From DASREM01 sp035652095 (GTDB lineage: Bacteria; Acidobacteriota; Terriglobia; Terriglobales; Acidobacteriaceae), in NCBI GenBank assembly GCA_035652095.1, contig DASREM010000056.1, positions 248,001-312,000 of the forward strand: DNA of 64,000 nt. The letters are read 5' to 3'. How positions within the stretch are numbered: the stretch's first letter is position 1; each line of letters opens with the position of its first letter. The position numbers and the translations under genes were made by a program. Below the pieces are notes generated by a model, which was not told the DNA's origin, did not search any database, and saw only the letters and a list, made by a program, of their open reading frames with translations. This document shows, piece by piece, positions 1 through 9,272 of this stretch.

Positions 1-1313
1 TCTTCCGCGGAGCTCTTGCAGACCGCAAGAAAAATGGGGAAATTTTCTTCCTGGAGAAGACCATTACCCCGATCCGCGATGCGAACAACGAAATCGTGCG
101 CTTCATCTCCAATGATCGCGATATCACCGACCGCAGAAGGCTCGAGGCCCAGTTGCAGCAAGTCCAGAGGATGGAGGCGCTCGAAGCTTTTGCTGGCGGC
201 GTCGCCCACGACTTCAATAACCTGCTCATGGTGATGAGCGCTTATGCCGAACTTACTCTGGAAGCGCTGTCCTCCGACAGCCCGCTAAGATCAAACATCA
301 ACGAAATCCTGCAGGCGACCCGCCGCGCCACTGACCTTACCCGCCAGCTGCTCGCATTCAGTCGCAAGCCGAAGAGCCTGGTTCAATCTTTGGATCTAAA
401 CTCCGTATTGCGAGACTTGGGGTGTGTGCTCCCCCGCCTTCTCGGCGAGAAGGTGCACCTTCAGATGGTGCTCGGGGAGGATTTGAGGAACGCGAAGGCC
501 GATCCTGCCGAGATCGAGCAAGTCATTCTCAACCTGGCGGGAAATGCCCGGGACGCTATGCCAAACGGAGGCCACCTGCGAATACAGACCTCAATGGTTG
601 AACTCGAGGAGAGCTATGTCCAACATCATGCCGTGGCCACTGCGGGCGAATACGTGCTACTTACGATGGTGGATTCCGGGGAGGGAATTGCCCCGGAGCA
701 CATGGCCCACATCTTTGAACCGTTCTACACGACTAAACCCAGAGGGAAAGGCACAGGGTTGGGCCTCGCTACTGCATACGCCGTGGTGAAGCAGTGTGGC
801 GGACACATCTGGGTGTACAGCGAAAAAGGGCTGGGCACAACTTTCAAGATCTACATTCCCACGGTTGGGAAGAAACCGGCTCAGGCAAGCGTCTCTCTCG
901 CCCCCGACGCTCCCTCCGGAACAGAGACCATTCTGCTTGTAGAGGACGATCCGGCGCTACGGAAATCCGAAATGGAATTCCTGAAAGCCAGCGGCTACAC
1001 GGTTTTGGAGGCGTCTGATAGTGAGGACGCCGTGGAGACGGCGCGCAGCTATTCTGGCGTGATCCACCTCATGATCACCGATGTTGTCCTTCCGAAGATG
1101 GATGGAACTCTGCTCGCGGAAAAAGTGCTCGGACTGAGGCCACAAATGAAGCTGCTGTTTATCTCGGGCTTTGCAGAGCATAGCGTCTCGCAGCGCGGGC
1201 TGGTGAACTCCGAGGGGAATTTTCTCGAGAAACCGTTTACAAGGAGAATTCTAGCCGAGAAAGTACGTCAGATTCTCGGCGCTTCCGGCCGCGCCATGGC
1301 CGCATCAGTCTGA
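1..1313 (+). CDS. Hybrid sensor histidine kinase with C-terminal receiver domain (5' end outside window)
   Basis: The reading frame is open from base 3, so the gene starts upstream of the window; a GTG at 96 is internal. Visible domains in order are the tail of a PAS domain ending in the DITDRRRLE linker, a HisKA dimerisation helix with the phospho-acceptor His in GGVAHDFNNLL (codon at 207), a HATPase_c domain (N box with NLAGNARDAM, G boxes DSGEGI and GKGTGLGLA), and a receiver domain from about 925 whose phospho-acceptor Asp is in MITDVVLP (codon at 1080) with the conserved Lys in LEKPF. The family autophosphorylates on His and passes the phosphate to a receiver Asp. No transmembrane segment lies in the visible part, and the stimulus is unknown. 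The family call is secure. Confidence 0.93.
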   Translation, partial: FRGALADRKKNGEIFFLEKTITPIRDANNEIVRFISNDRDITDRRRLEAQLQQVQRMEALEAFAGGVAHDFNNLLMVMSAYAELTLEALSSDSPLRSNINEILQATRRATDLTRQLLAFSRKPKSLVQSLDLNSVLRDLGCVLPRLLGEKVHLQMVLGEDLRNAKADPAEIEQVILNLAGNARDAMPNGGHLRIQTSMVELEESYVQHHAVATAGEYVLLTMVDSGEGIAPEHMAHIFEPFYTTKPRGKGTGLGLATAYAVVKQCGGHIWVYSEKGLGTTFKIYIPTVGKKPAQASVSLAPDAPSGTETILLVEDDPALRKSEMEFLKASGYTVLEASDSEDAVETARSYSGVIHLMITDVVLPKMDGTLLAEKVLGLRPQMKLLFISGFAEHSVSQRGLVNSEGNFLEKPFTRRILAEKVRQILGASGRAMAASV

Positions 1314-1355
1314 TCTGGAAGCGCCCCTCATTCCGCGCCGCAGAATCCGCTCCCC

Positions 1356-1361
1356 TATAAT
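1356..1361 (+). promoter_or_regulatory. -10 box of the ArnT-like gene
   Basis: A perfect TATAAT lies 17 nt before the ATG at 1379, in the gap after the kinase stop. No good -35 hexamer is visible. The implied leader is only about 11 nt. Confidence 0.5.
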
Positions 1362-1378
1362 GTTCCTTCCGTGTTCCG

Positions 1379-3196
1379 ATGAATCCAATTGTGTCCCCCG
1401 TCCGCGAAGACTCCTCTAGTGCGGCCCGTCGCCCTGGCCGGCCCACCTGCTCGCTCCTGATCATCACCGCAGTGTGGCTTGTGATTTACGCGGGAAGTAT
1501 TTTCAGTCCTGCCCTGCTGGACGATGCAGATTCGGTGCACGCGGAAGCCGCCCGCGAAATCCTTCTTCGGCACGACTGGGTTACGCTGCATATCGATGGC
1601 CTGCGATACCTGGAGAAAGCCCCCTTGATGTACTGGGGCATCGCATCCAGCTTCTTGACTTTCGGGGTTGCGGAATGGAGCGCGAGGTTGCCCCTTGTTC
1701 TTGGTGTGCTTGCCTCGCTGCTGGCCGTGTACGCCTTTGGCCGAAAAGCTTACGGCGAACCGGGCGGCTTCTGGTCGGCCATGGTGATGGCTACTGCGAT
1801 CGGTCCTTATCTGTTCACCCGGTTCCTGATTCCCGATGTTCTGGTCGGGCTTTGGCTGACTCTCACCTTCTTATTTTTTCTTGAGACGCTGAAAGATGAT
1901 GCTCCCTCTCGTCTCGCATGCTGGGGCATGGCGGCTGCGACCGCGCTCAACGTGCTCACCAAAGGACTGATTGGCGTCGTCTTTCCAATTGCAGTGATTG
2001 GACTGTTCCTGCTGGTGACAGGAAATTTAAAGCACTTGCTTCGTTTGAGATTGGTTTCCAGCACGTTGGTGTTCCTTGCCATTGGAGCGCCTTGGCATAT
2101 CCTGGCGGCCCTTCGCAATCCGGACCAAGGTGGTGTTCGGGGTTTCCTCTGGTTTTACTTCGTCAACGAGCACTTCATGCGCTACCTGAACAAACGGATT
2201 CCCCGCGATTACGACACCGTGCCTTTTCTGGTCTTCTGGGGATTGCTCTTGGTGTGGGTTTTTCCCTGGAGCGCATTTCTTCCGCAGGCGCTGCGTGAGG
2301 TTCCGTGGCGCCACCTAAGATCCAGGTTAACAAGAGCGCAGATGGCAAACCTGCTCTGCTTGCTATGGGCCTTGGTCATCCTGGTTTTCTTCAGCTTTTC
2401 CAGCCGTCAGGAGTACTACACCATTCCGGCATTGCCGGCGCTGGCGCTGCTGGTCGGAGGATGGCTTGGCCGAACCGCGAAAGAGCATAATGCCGGAGTC
2501 CGCGCGTCTCTCATTCTGTTTGTGATCGGAAGCGTTGCTGCTGTCGCTGCGTTTGTTGTGCTTGTTTTGTCGCAGCCTCCGCCACCCGGAGTCGAGCTGG
2601 CGAGTCTGCTCAACATGAGAAGCGCACAGGACTATGCCCTTAGTTTTGACCATATCTTCGACCTGACTCCTCAGGCGTTCGGGATGTTTCGCGCCCCTTT
2701 GCTGGGGACGGCCCTGGGGTTGTTTGCCGGCACCGGCTTGAACTGGTGGCTCCGCCGCCGCAACCTGCACAGGGCAGGGAATTATGCGTTGGCCGGAATG
2801 ATGATGGTTCTGCTGTTTTGTGTTCATTCCGCCCTGGTCACGTTTTCACCCATTCTGTCGTCGAAGCAGCTTGCGCTGGCCATCAAGCCCCACCTGGCAC
2901 CGTCCGATGAGGTTGTGATCGACGGTGAATATGAACAAGGCTCCACGCTGAATTTTTATCTTGGAGTTCCGGTTCGCGTGCTGCACGAAAGGTCTGCGAA
3001 CCTCTATTACGGGTCACTATTTCCGGATGCGCCGGATGTGTTCGAAACGCAAGAAACCTTTTTGCGGTTGTGGGATGGTCCCCGGCGCGTGTTCCTGTGG
3101 ACGAGCGAGAAAGACCCGAAAGCGCTTCGCAACGCCTCCAGCTTTCTGGTAGCGCACAGTGGCGGCAAATCTGTGTTTACCAATCAGCCGCTTTGA
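1379..3196 (+). CDS. ArnT/PMT-like membrane glycosyltransferase (GT83 type)
   Basis: This 605-residue protein resembles lipid A aminoarabinose transferase and protein mannosyltransferases, which move a sugar from a polyprenyl phosphate to an acceptor on the outer face of the inner membrane. The first helix is at about residues 25-43 and is followed by a loop with LDDADSVHAEAAREI, the site of the acidic residues typical of this GT-C family. At least ten further hydrophobic segments follow, then a soluble C-terminal domain from about residue 500. The ATG at 1379 is the first start after the -10 box. The acceptor cannot be told from sequence. It converges on an HpnI-like gene, so both may modify envelope lipids, but no aminoarabinose genes are visible. 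Confidence 0.8.
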   Translation: MNPIVSPVREDSSSAARRPGRPTCSLLIITAVWLVIYAGSIFSPALLDDADSVHAEAAREILLRHDWVTLHIDGLRYLEKAPLMYWGIASSFLTFGVAEWSARLPLVLGVLASLLAVYAFGRKAYGEPGGFWSAMVMATAIGPYLFTRFLIPDVLVGLWLTLTFLFFLETLKDDAPSRLACWGMAAATALNVLTKGLIGVVFPIAVIGLFLLVTGNLKHLLRLRLVSSTLVFLAIGAPWHILAALRNPDQGGVRGFLWFYFVNEHFMRYLNKRIPRDYDTVPFLVFWGLLLVWVFPWSAFLPQALREVPWRHLRSRLTRAQMANLLCLLWALVILVFFSFSSRQEYYTIPALPALALLVGGWLGRTAKEHNAGVRASLILFVIGSVAAVAAFVVLVLSQPPPPGVELASLLNMRSAQDYALSFDHIFDLTPQAFGMFRAPLLGTALGLFAGTGLNWWLRRRNLHRAGNYALAGMMMVLLFCVHSALVTFSPILSSKQLALAIKPHLAPSDEVVIDGEYEQGSTLNFYLGVPVRVLHERSANLYYGSLFPDAPDVFETQETFLRLWDGPRRVFLWTSEKDPKALRNASSFLVAHSGGKSVFTNQPL

Positions 3197-3232
3197 ATTC
3201 CTGGGACTATGTTCGGCGGAGATAGATGAATC

Positions 3233-4393
3233 TCACGAGGGCAGACGAGCAAGCTTTCCATCCTTGAGAAGGAAAGAGTCGCCTCGCCAGGCCACGGTAT
3301 GTCCGGTGAAGCTGACGATCCAGACAAACAGCGCGACCAGGTCACGCAATGGAACCAGCCAAATGGTACGCCGCAATTGCCGGTCCCCTACCACCTGGCT
3401 TCCGACCACAAACGCGACCACCAGGCGCATGCAGACTGTAATCGCCAGGAGCAGCAGCGCCCAGGCGCTTCGCGACAGCAAAAGGGCGGCAAGCGCCCAG
3501 GGTATGCCAAAGGTCAACGCCAGCCCGACGTAGCCCCAGCGCCGTGAATCCCGCGTGCTGCGTGCCCACCTCAACTGGTGTCGCACGAAGTCGCCGAACG
3601 TGTACGGCGGCAAGAATGTCTCTACTACTCCTGCCGACAACTGCACTGTTCGGCCCGCCTTGGCGATGCGTTTGCCAAGTTCGTAATCATCCGCGAGGAA
3701 GTCAACCAGCACCTCGAACCCGCCAATCGCGTCCAAGTCGCGCCGCTGAAATGCCAGGGTTGAGCCCAAACCGAAATGGATTCCTTCCAGTTTCTTAGCT
3801 GCCAGCACCCCGGCGATAAAATCGGTGCTGATTCCCACCGACTCCAGGCGCGATCCCAGGGTGGGCGCGGCAATGCCTCGATACAGGCACGTCACCATTC
3901 CTGCGCCCGCGATAAGCGGCGACACGACGGTCTTCAAATAATTTGGCGCGACACGAATATCGCTGTCGTTGATCACCAGGAATTCATTCCGGGCATAGGC
4001 CAGCATCTGTGCCAGATTGCTGACTTTGATGTTGGTCCCCAACCGCTCCGTGCAGACCACCATCTGGATTGAGTGACGGGGAAATTCTGCTTTCAGCTTC
4101 TCGACAAGCGCGACTGCCGGATCGTCACCGTCGCTGACTCCGAAGATGATTTCGTATGCGGGATAGTCTTGCAAACAATGACTACGGAAACTCTCATACA
4201 TCTCCGGATCGGTCCCCTTCAGGGGCTTGAGGATCGATACCGGAGGTGCGCTGGGATCTACCTGCTGCGGCAATTGCCGCCGCTCCCGAAGAAAGGCCTG
4301 TGCGCCCCACAAACAGAGACAGTAGTAGGCAATACTGGAGAGAGCTCCAAGCACAGCCAGGACTATCAGGGCACCAACCAAATGCGGCAACAT
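3233..4393 (-). CDS. hpnI: HpnI-like glycosyltransferase (GT21, ceramide glucosyltransferase-like)
   Basis: The 386-residue protein has an N-terminal membrane anchor (about residues 5-30), a GT-A catalytic domain and C-terminal hydrophobic helices (about 290-365), the layout of GT21. The GT21 signature is visible: PPVSILKPLKG near the start, the donor-site aspartates in NDSDIRV, FLADDYELG, and the HQLRWARS acceptor motif (Q-x-x-R-W). HpnI adds N-acetylglucosamine to bacteriohopanetetrol in hopanoid modification; ceramide glucosyltransferases share the fold. No other hopanoid gene is in the window, so the substrate is inferred from family resemblance only. It ends 36 nt from the convergent ArnT-like gene. 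Confidence 0.75.
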   Translation of the reverse strand: MLPHLVGALIVLAVLGALSSIAYYCLCLWGAQAFLRERRQLPQQVDPSAPPVSILKPLKGTDPEMYESFRSHCLQDYPAYEIIFGVSDGDDPAVALVEKLKAEFPRHSIQMVVCTERLGTNIKVSNLAQMLAYARNEFLVINDSDIRVAPNYLKTVVSPLIAGAGMVTCLYRGIAAPTLGSRLESVGISTDFIAGVLAAKKLEGIHFGLGSTLAFQRRDLDAIGGFEVLVDFLADDYELGKRIAKAGRTVQLSAGVVETFLPPYTFGDFVRHQLRWARSTRDSRRWGYVGLALTFGIPWALAALLLSRSAWALLLLAITVCMRLVVAFVVGSQVVGDRQLRRTIWLVPLRDLVALFVWIVSFTGHTVAWRGDSFLLKDGKLARLPS

Positions 4394-4435
4394 ACATTCT
4401 CAGGGTATCAGAGCGTGGTTTATTAAAGGCATTTT

Positions 4436-5698
4436 CTATTCGTAACGCAAGGCCTCGATAGGGTCCAGATTGGCCGCTTTCCACGCCGGATAAATGCCGA
4501 AAAGCAACCCTTCCAGGGCCGCCGCCACCAGTCCGAATGTCGCCCAGAATACCGACATGCGCGCAGGCAAGGAACTCCAGATGGCAGGGATCGTCCATGT
4601 GATCACAGCGCCGAGAAGCACGCCGATCACTCCCCCCAGCGCGGTCAAAGTAATTGCCTCCAGCGTGAACTGCAGTAGGATGTCTCGCTTGCGCGCTCCG
4701 ATGGCCTTGCGCACACCGATCTCCCGCGTTCTTTCCGTAACCGAGACCAACATGATATTCATCACTCCCACTCCGCCGACGATCAGGCCCACGCTGGAAA
4801 CCGCAAACATGAAAACGAAGATCGCACCCGTCACCTGGTTCCACACATCGGAGATCGAGTCCTGCGTGAAGATCGCGAAGTTGTCCGGCTTGTCCACCGG
4901 GACCTTGCGGCGGCGCCGGAGCAGGTCGCGCATCTCGTCAATCACCTTGGGCATGTCCTGGTGCGAAGTCGCTTTTACGCTGATCCAATACTGCTTGAGT
5001 TCCGGGTGTAGTTTGCGGAACACCGATAGCGGAAAGATGACGCGATTATCGTTCGGGTCCTTGCCTCCGGAAAGCACACTCTTGACCGGTACCATGACTC
5101 CAATTACGGTGAACGACTGCCCTTCGATGTTGATCTGCTTGCCAATCGGGTTCTCGGTCGGAAACAGTTCTTCCGCGGTGCCGCTGCCCAGCACGATAAA
5201 CGGCGCATGGTGCTCGTCATCAAGATCGCTAAACCACCGTCCGGACGACATCTCGAAGTCATATACATCTTTGACCGACGCGAGATCGCCCTCAAGAATG
5301 GTGTTCTTGGCGCGGCGATCTCCATATTTGACGACATACGTTCCGGTGCCGAACTCCGGCTGCACAAATTGCAGCGTCGGCGTGACTGCCTTGACGTGCG
5401 GCAAATCCTTCATTGCGATCGCGTCTTCGAGGGTCAGTTCACGGCGCTTGCGCATCTCCTCGGTGGGAAAGCCGAGGTGAAACGGCTCCAGGTGAAATGC
5501 AAACACGATATCGGAACCGATGCTCTGAATGACCTGCGCAACGTTGTCGTTCAGTCCGCGTACTACAGAAGAGATGCCGATAACGACCGCCACCCCAATC
5601 ACAATCCCGAGCACGGTCAGGGCGGAGCGCAGCTTGTTGCTGCGGATCGTGTCCATCGCCATCTGGACAATTTCACGGTAATCGCGCCGGCGTAACAT
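4436..5698 (-). CDS. MacB-like ABC transporter permease (FtsX family)
   Basis: This 420-residue permease has the MacB layout: an N-terminal helix after the DTIRSNKLRSALTVLGIVIGV motif, a large periplasmic MacB_PCD domain (about 45-270) and three C-terminal FtsX helices with the loop VTERTREIGVRKAIGARKRDI. The open frame continues upstream to 6109, but that part is antisense to the next gene. The ATG at 5698 lies 2 nt after the stop of the upstream permease, which fits translational coupling. MacB relatives drive efflux of lipoproteins, peptides or macrolides together with a nucleotide-binding domain, but neither this protein nor its neighbours carries an ATPase. The substrate is unknown. Confidence 0.9.
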   Translation of the reverse strand: MLRRRDYREIVQMAMDTIRSNKLRSALTVLGIVIGVAVVIGISSVVRGLNDNVAQVIQSIGSDIVFAFHLEPFHLGFPTEEMRKRRELTLEDAIAMKDLPHVKAVTPTLQFVQPEFGTGTYVVKYGDRRAKNTILEGDLASVKDVYDFEMSSGRWFSDLDDEHHAPFIVLGSGTAEELFPTENPIGKQINIEGQSFTVIGVMVPVKSVLSGGKDPNDNRVIFPLSVFRKLHPELKQYWISVKATSHQDMPKVIDEMRDLLRRRRKVPVDKPDNFAIFTQDSISDVWNQVTGAIFVFMFAVSSVGLIVGGVGVMNIMLVSVTERTREIGVRKAIGARKRDILLQFTLEAITLTALGGVIGVLLGAVITWTIPAIWSSLPARMSVFWATFGLVAAALEGLLFGIYPAWKAANLDPIEALRYE

Positions 5699-5700
5699 GG

Positions 5701-6948
5701 TCAGAGCTCGAATCTCAGTGCCGCAATCGGGTCCAACGATGCTGCCCGCCGGGCCGGATATACACCGAAGAACAAACCCACGCTGCCGGAAACCACAAGC
5801 GCCGCGAACACGGCCCACAGGCGCACATCTGATGGCATACCAATCAGCAACGTGATCAGCTTCGCGACGAAAATTCCGCTCATGACTCCCAGCACCCCCC
5901 CCACCAGAGACAGGGTTGCCGATTCGATCAGGAATTGCAGCAGCACGTCCCGGCGCCGCGCCCCCATGGCTTTGCGCACGCCGATTTCCCGCGTCCGCTC
6001 CGTGACCGAAACCAGCATGATGTTCATGATCACAATGCCACCCACCACCAGCGCAATCGAGGCGATCACGATCATCACAATGAAAAACGTTCCGCTCAGG
6101 TTCGCCCAAATGCTCAGGAAACTCTGGTTGGTTTCCGCGGCGAAGCTGTCCGGTTTGCCTGGCGCATCATGCCGCCGGGCTCGCAGAATCGCCCGCGATT
6201 CATCCATCGCCGCATCCAGTTCCGCGCCGACCCCGTTCGCCTTGCCCGAGATCCGGATGCTGGTATGCTCCCCGAATTGCTTCAGGTAAGAGGTAATGGG
6301 AACCGCGACGTAGTTGTCGCGGCTCGCAAATAAGTTTTTACCCTGCTTCTTGCCGATTCCAATGATGGTGTAGATCTGGCCGTCGACGCGAATCTCCTTG
6401 CCCAGCGGGTCAATCCCCGGAAACAGGTGGTCCACCAGGTCCGTTCCAATCACTGCGACGTTGGATCGTGTGTTCTCGTCATTCTCGGTGATCATCCGGC
6501 CGGCAGTCAGATCGAGGTCGAGGATTTCCGCCATGGATGGCGTTAAGCCGCGCAGAAAAACATCATTGACAGTTTGCTCGCCGTATTTTACGTGCCCACC
6601 GGGGCTGAACGCGGAGGCGCCAATCATAGTGCAATGGCGGCACGCCTCGCGCACTGCGGCGTAATCTTCCATGGTGAGGTCTTTGCGTTTCTGCCCTTCC
6701 AGGAACTGATCGACGTTGGTAATGACAGGGGTGACCTTGCTGATAATGAAAACGTCGGCCCCGAGATTGAAGATCTTCTCCGCGACGTAGCCGTTGATTC
6801 CGCCGACGAACGTCACCACCGCAATCACCGCCGCGACGCCGATGACGACTCCGAGCAGGGTCAACACCGAGCGCAATTTGTTCGCCCACAGTGAAGCAAT
6901 CGAGATGCGAACTCCTTCGAGGAAGTTCATTGGGCTTAAACCGCGCAT
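5701..6948 (-). CDS. MacB-like ABC transporter permease (FtsX family)
   Basis: This 415-residue paralogue of the downstream gene has the same order: N-terminal helix after SLWANKLRSVLTLLGVVIGVA, a periplasmic domain, and three C-terminal helices around VTERTREIGVRKAMGARRRDV. ATGs at codons 1 and 7 are both possible starts; the second begins MNFLEGVRI. It is probably the first gene of a two-gene operon, 2 nt before the next start. Acidobacterial genomes hold many such permeases and most stand alone, so an ATPase may be encoded elsewhere. It could form a heterodimer with its neighbour; that is inference. Confidence 0.9.
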   Translation of the reverse strand: MRGLSPMNFLEGVRISIASLWANKLRSVLTLLGVVIGVAAVIAVVTFVGGINGYVAEKIFNLGADVFIISKVTPVITNVDQFLEGQKRKDLTMEDYAAVREACRHCTMIGASAFSPGGHVKYGEQTVNDVFLRGLTPSMAEILDLDLTAGRMITENDENTRSNVAVIGTDLVDHLFPGIDPLGKEIRVDGQIYTIIGIGKKQGKNLFASRDNYVAVPITSYLKQFGEHTSIRISGKANGVGAELDAAMDESRAILRARRHDAPGKPDSFAAETNQSFLSIWANLSGTFFIVMIVIASIALVVGGIVIMNIMLVSVTERTREIGVRKAMGARRRDVLLQFLIESATLSLVGGVLGVMSGIFVAKLITLLIGMPSDVRLWAVFAALVVSGSVGLFFGVYPARRAASLDPIAALRFEL

Positions 6949-7024
6949 ACAAAGGCGCGTTCTCTAAGTCTAGCAGAGCGTTTTTCTTTGCGGCCCTGCG
7001 TGATACGTGCATGGTGATTCGCGG

Positions 7025-7030
7025 TATAAT
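7025..7030 (+). promoter_or_regulatory. -10 box of the FG-GAP repeat gene
   Basis: TATAAT lies 21 nt before the ATG at 7052, with a G-rich Shine-Dalgarno-like run (7043-7047) between them. No convincing -35 is visible. Confidence 0.45.
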
Positions 7031-7051
7031 TCGCCCGGTTTCGGGGGTTTT

Positions 7052-8737
7052 ATGAAGTTCCGCGTTATCCTCCTCGCTCTCTGTGCTTTCGGTTTGCCTT
7101 ATTCTCTGCGTGCGCAAAATCCTGTGCCGCTGATCTCGCCTCCGCTTACGCCGGCGAGTGTGGTCCCAGGTAGTGGCAGCTTTACGCTTACAGTTCATGG
7201 GACCGGCTTCGTGAAAGGGACGGTGGTCAAGTGGAATGGCAGCACAAGGACCACGACCGTGGTCAGCGAATCGGTGCTGATGGCGCAGATCAACGCCAAT
7301 GACGTGAGCGTCGCCGGAACTGCGATTGTGCGGGCAGTGAATCCTGCACCGGGCGGAGGCGCTTCCAATGCCGCCTTTTTGTCCGTCACCAACCCCATTT
7401 CCAATGTCGGATGGCTGGGCAAGTCAAACTGGCGCGCCGATGGCGTCCAGATTCTCGCCGTTGATGTGAACCAGGACCGCAAGCTCGATGTGCTGCTCGC
7501 CTCGACATACAGAAATTCATTGACGGTACTCCTTGGCAACGGCGATGGGACACTCCAGCCGGCGGCCTCTTACCCCGCCGGACGTCTGCCCACGGCTGCG
7601 ATTACTGGCGACTTCAACAAAGATGGCAGCCTGGATATTGCACTCATCAACCCTTTTGATGACGCGGTCTCCGTCCTGATGAACCATGGCGACGGGAGCT
7701 TTGCAGCACCGGTGTCTTACGGTGTCGGTTCCGGAGCCGGTCCGGCTGGTTTAGTTGCAGGCGATTTCAATCGCGACGGCATCCTGGATGTCGCGGTGTC
7801 GCTCCTTAGCCAGCAGGGCATTTTCATGCTTCTCGGCAACGGAGACGGTACTTTTCACAACGGCAGCGTTTCACCAGCCGCGGATCTGCCCGATCAACTG
7901 GGTGCGGGCGACTTCAATGGCGACGGAAAGCTCGACATCCTCGTCGTTAACTTCAACCCATTCATCTCGGTCATGCTGGGGAATGGCGACGGAACCTTTC
8001 AGGCAGCGCAACAATTCACCGCGACCGGATACGCACCGCCAGAGATTGCCGATCTCAATGGTGACGGAAAACTCGACGTGTTGCTCGCCGCCGGGACCGG
8101 AGGCATAGCCACTCTATTGGGAAACGGTGATGGCACTCTAGGGCCGGTGAAGTATTACAGCTTCCAACGCAAGCCCCCTGGGTGGCTGGCGCTCGCCGAT
8201 TTCAACGGCGACGGAAAATTGGACGTAGCCGCAGTCGGCGGCGGCAACAAGGTCACTGTGCTTCATGGAAACGGTGATGGAAGCTTTCGACCCCCGTTTT
8301 ACGATTTCGCGACCGGACCGTCCTCCTTCGGAGTTGCCGCCGGAGACTTTAATGGCGATGGCAAGATGGATCTGGTCAGCAGCAGCAACGTCACCCCTGC
8401 CAACATTTCAGTTCTGTTGCAGTCAGCAGCTGTTTTTTCTGTGACAGCCGTGTCTTTCGGGGGCGTAAAGGTCGGCACCAGCAAGTCCTCGACCGTGACC
8501 CTGACCAATGCGGCGGCTTCAGCGTTGACGATCAGCAGTGTCAGCATCATTGGCGAGAACCCAGGCGTCTTCTCGCAGACCAATGACTGCGGAAGCAGTG
8601 TCCCCGCTGGGGCCAGTTGCACATTCACCGTAGTGTTCGCCCCGACTTTCGCTGGACCGCGGGAGGCTTTGCTCTCCGTCTCCGACGGCTCCAGCAGCAG
8701 CCCGCAAAGACTTGCTCTGAGCGGCTCCGGAAACTAG
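7052..8737 (+). CDS. Secreted FG-GAP/VCBS repeat protein with C-terminal choice-of-anchor domain
   Basis: The start at 7052 is chosen because it gives a clean signal peptide (MKFRVILLALCAFGLPYSLRAQ) after a GGGGG run; an upstream in-frame ATG at 7007 precedes the -10 box. After the signal comes an IPT/TIG-like Ig domain (about residues 25-115), then a run of seven or so FG-GAP repeats with the DFNGDGKLD calcium-binding signature, a fold that builds a beta propeller. The last 100 residues (from FSVTAVSFGG) match the ASPM/SPD-2/Hydin or choice-of-anchor D type. Such proteins are secreted or surface-bound and often sit in adhesion or polysaccharide contexts. No catalytic motif was seen. Confidence 0.88.
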   Translation: MKFRVILLALCAFGLPYSLRAQNPVPLISPPLTPASVVPGSGSFTLTVHGTGFVKGTVVKWNGSTRTTTVVSESVLMAQINANDVSVAGTAIVRAVNPAPGGGASNAAFLSVTNPISNVGWLGKSNWRADGVQILAVDVNQDRKLDVLLASTYRNSLTVLLGNGDGTLQPAASYPAGRLPTAAITGDFNKDGSLDIALINPFDDAVSVLMNHGDGSFAAPVSYGVGSGAGPAGLVAGDFNRDGILDVAVSLLSQQGIFMLLGNGDGTFHNGSVSPAADLPDQLGAGDFNGDGKLDILVVNFNPFISVMLGNGDGTFQAAQQFTATGYAPPEIADLNGDGKLDVLLAAGTGGIATLLGNGDGTLGPVKYYSFQRKPPGWLALADFNGDGKLDVAAVGGGNKVTVLHGNGDGSFRPPFYDFATGPSSFGVAAGDFNGDGKMDLVSSSNVTPANISVLLQSAAVFSVTAVSFGGVKVGTSKSSTVTLTNAAASALTISSVSIIGENPGVFSQTNDCGSSVPAGASCTFTVVFAPTFAGPREALLSVSDGSSSSPQRLALSGSGN

Positions 8738-8772
8738 CAGCCCACCGCTGGATGCGGGGTCGGAGCATCCCA

Positions 8773-8778
8773 TATACT
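8773..8778 (+). promoter_or_regulatory. -10 box of rnpB
   Basis: TATACT stands 7 nt before G8785, three nt before the 5' strand of the RNase P RNA helix P1. The -35 region is poor. Confidence 0.55.
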
Positions 8779-8784
8779 GGGAAT

Positions 8785-9266
8785 GTTGGCAGCCGGGCCG
8801 GACGGTCGCTCCCGCTTCGTCAAGGAGCGGGGGAGGAAAGTCCGAACTCCGCAGAGCAGTGTGCCGGATAACGTCCGGGACGGCAGGTTCAAGCCTGTCG
8901 GACGGAAAGTGCCACAGAAAACATACCGCCCCGCCTATTCTGGAAGGAGTGCAGAGATTTCCGCTGATCTTTCCAGAATGGGCGAGGTAAGGGTGAAAAG
9001 GTGCGGTAAGAGCGCACCGCCGCCGCAGTAATGCAGCGGGCAGGGCAAACCCCACACGGAGCAAGACCAAATAGGGAGGAACCCCGCCCATTCTGGCCAG
9101 AGTGCTGCCTGTTGGGCGCTCCGGCGAGAATGGGCGGGGACGTGCCGGCTCGGCGCGTCACCACCTCCGGGTAGGTCGCTTGAGCCGCGCAGTAATGCGC
9201 GGCCCAGAGGAATGACCGTCCCGCCGCAAGGCGGACAGAATTCGGCTTACAGGTCCGGCTGCCACA
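8785..9266 (+). ncRNA. rnpB: RNase P RNA, bacterial class A
   Basis: This is the catalytic RNA that removes 5' leaders from tRNA precursors. All the universally conserved blocks are present: GGAGGAAAGTCCGAACTCC near the 5' end, GCCACAGAAAACA, the GGTAAGGGTGAAAAGGTGCGGTAAGAGCGCACC region (split here into its GGTGAAAAGG and GGTAAGAGCGCACC parts), CAAACCC, GGAGCAAGACCAAATA, and the 3' ACAGAATTCGGCTTA. Helix P1 pairs 8788-8796 with 9255-9263 without mismatch, which fixes both ends. The length of about 480 nt is on the long side; the extra length is in hairpins at 8934-8990 and 9085-9140. No T-tract terminator follows; a gene remnant begins 7 nt after P1. Confidence 0.97.
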
Positions 9267-9272
9267 TTCATT

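Noticed and set aside
5699..6109. N-terminal extension of the downstream MacB-like permease
   Set aside because: It is a shadow in another frame of the upstream permease; the real N-terminus is at ATG 5698.
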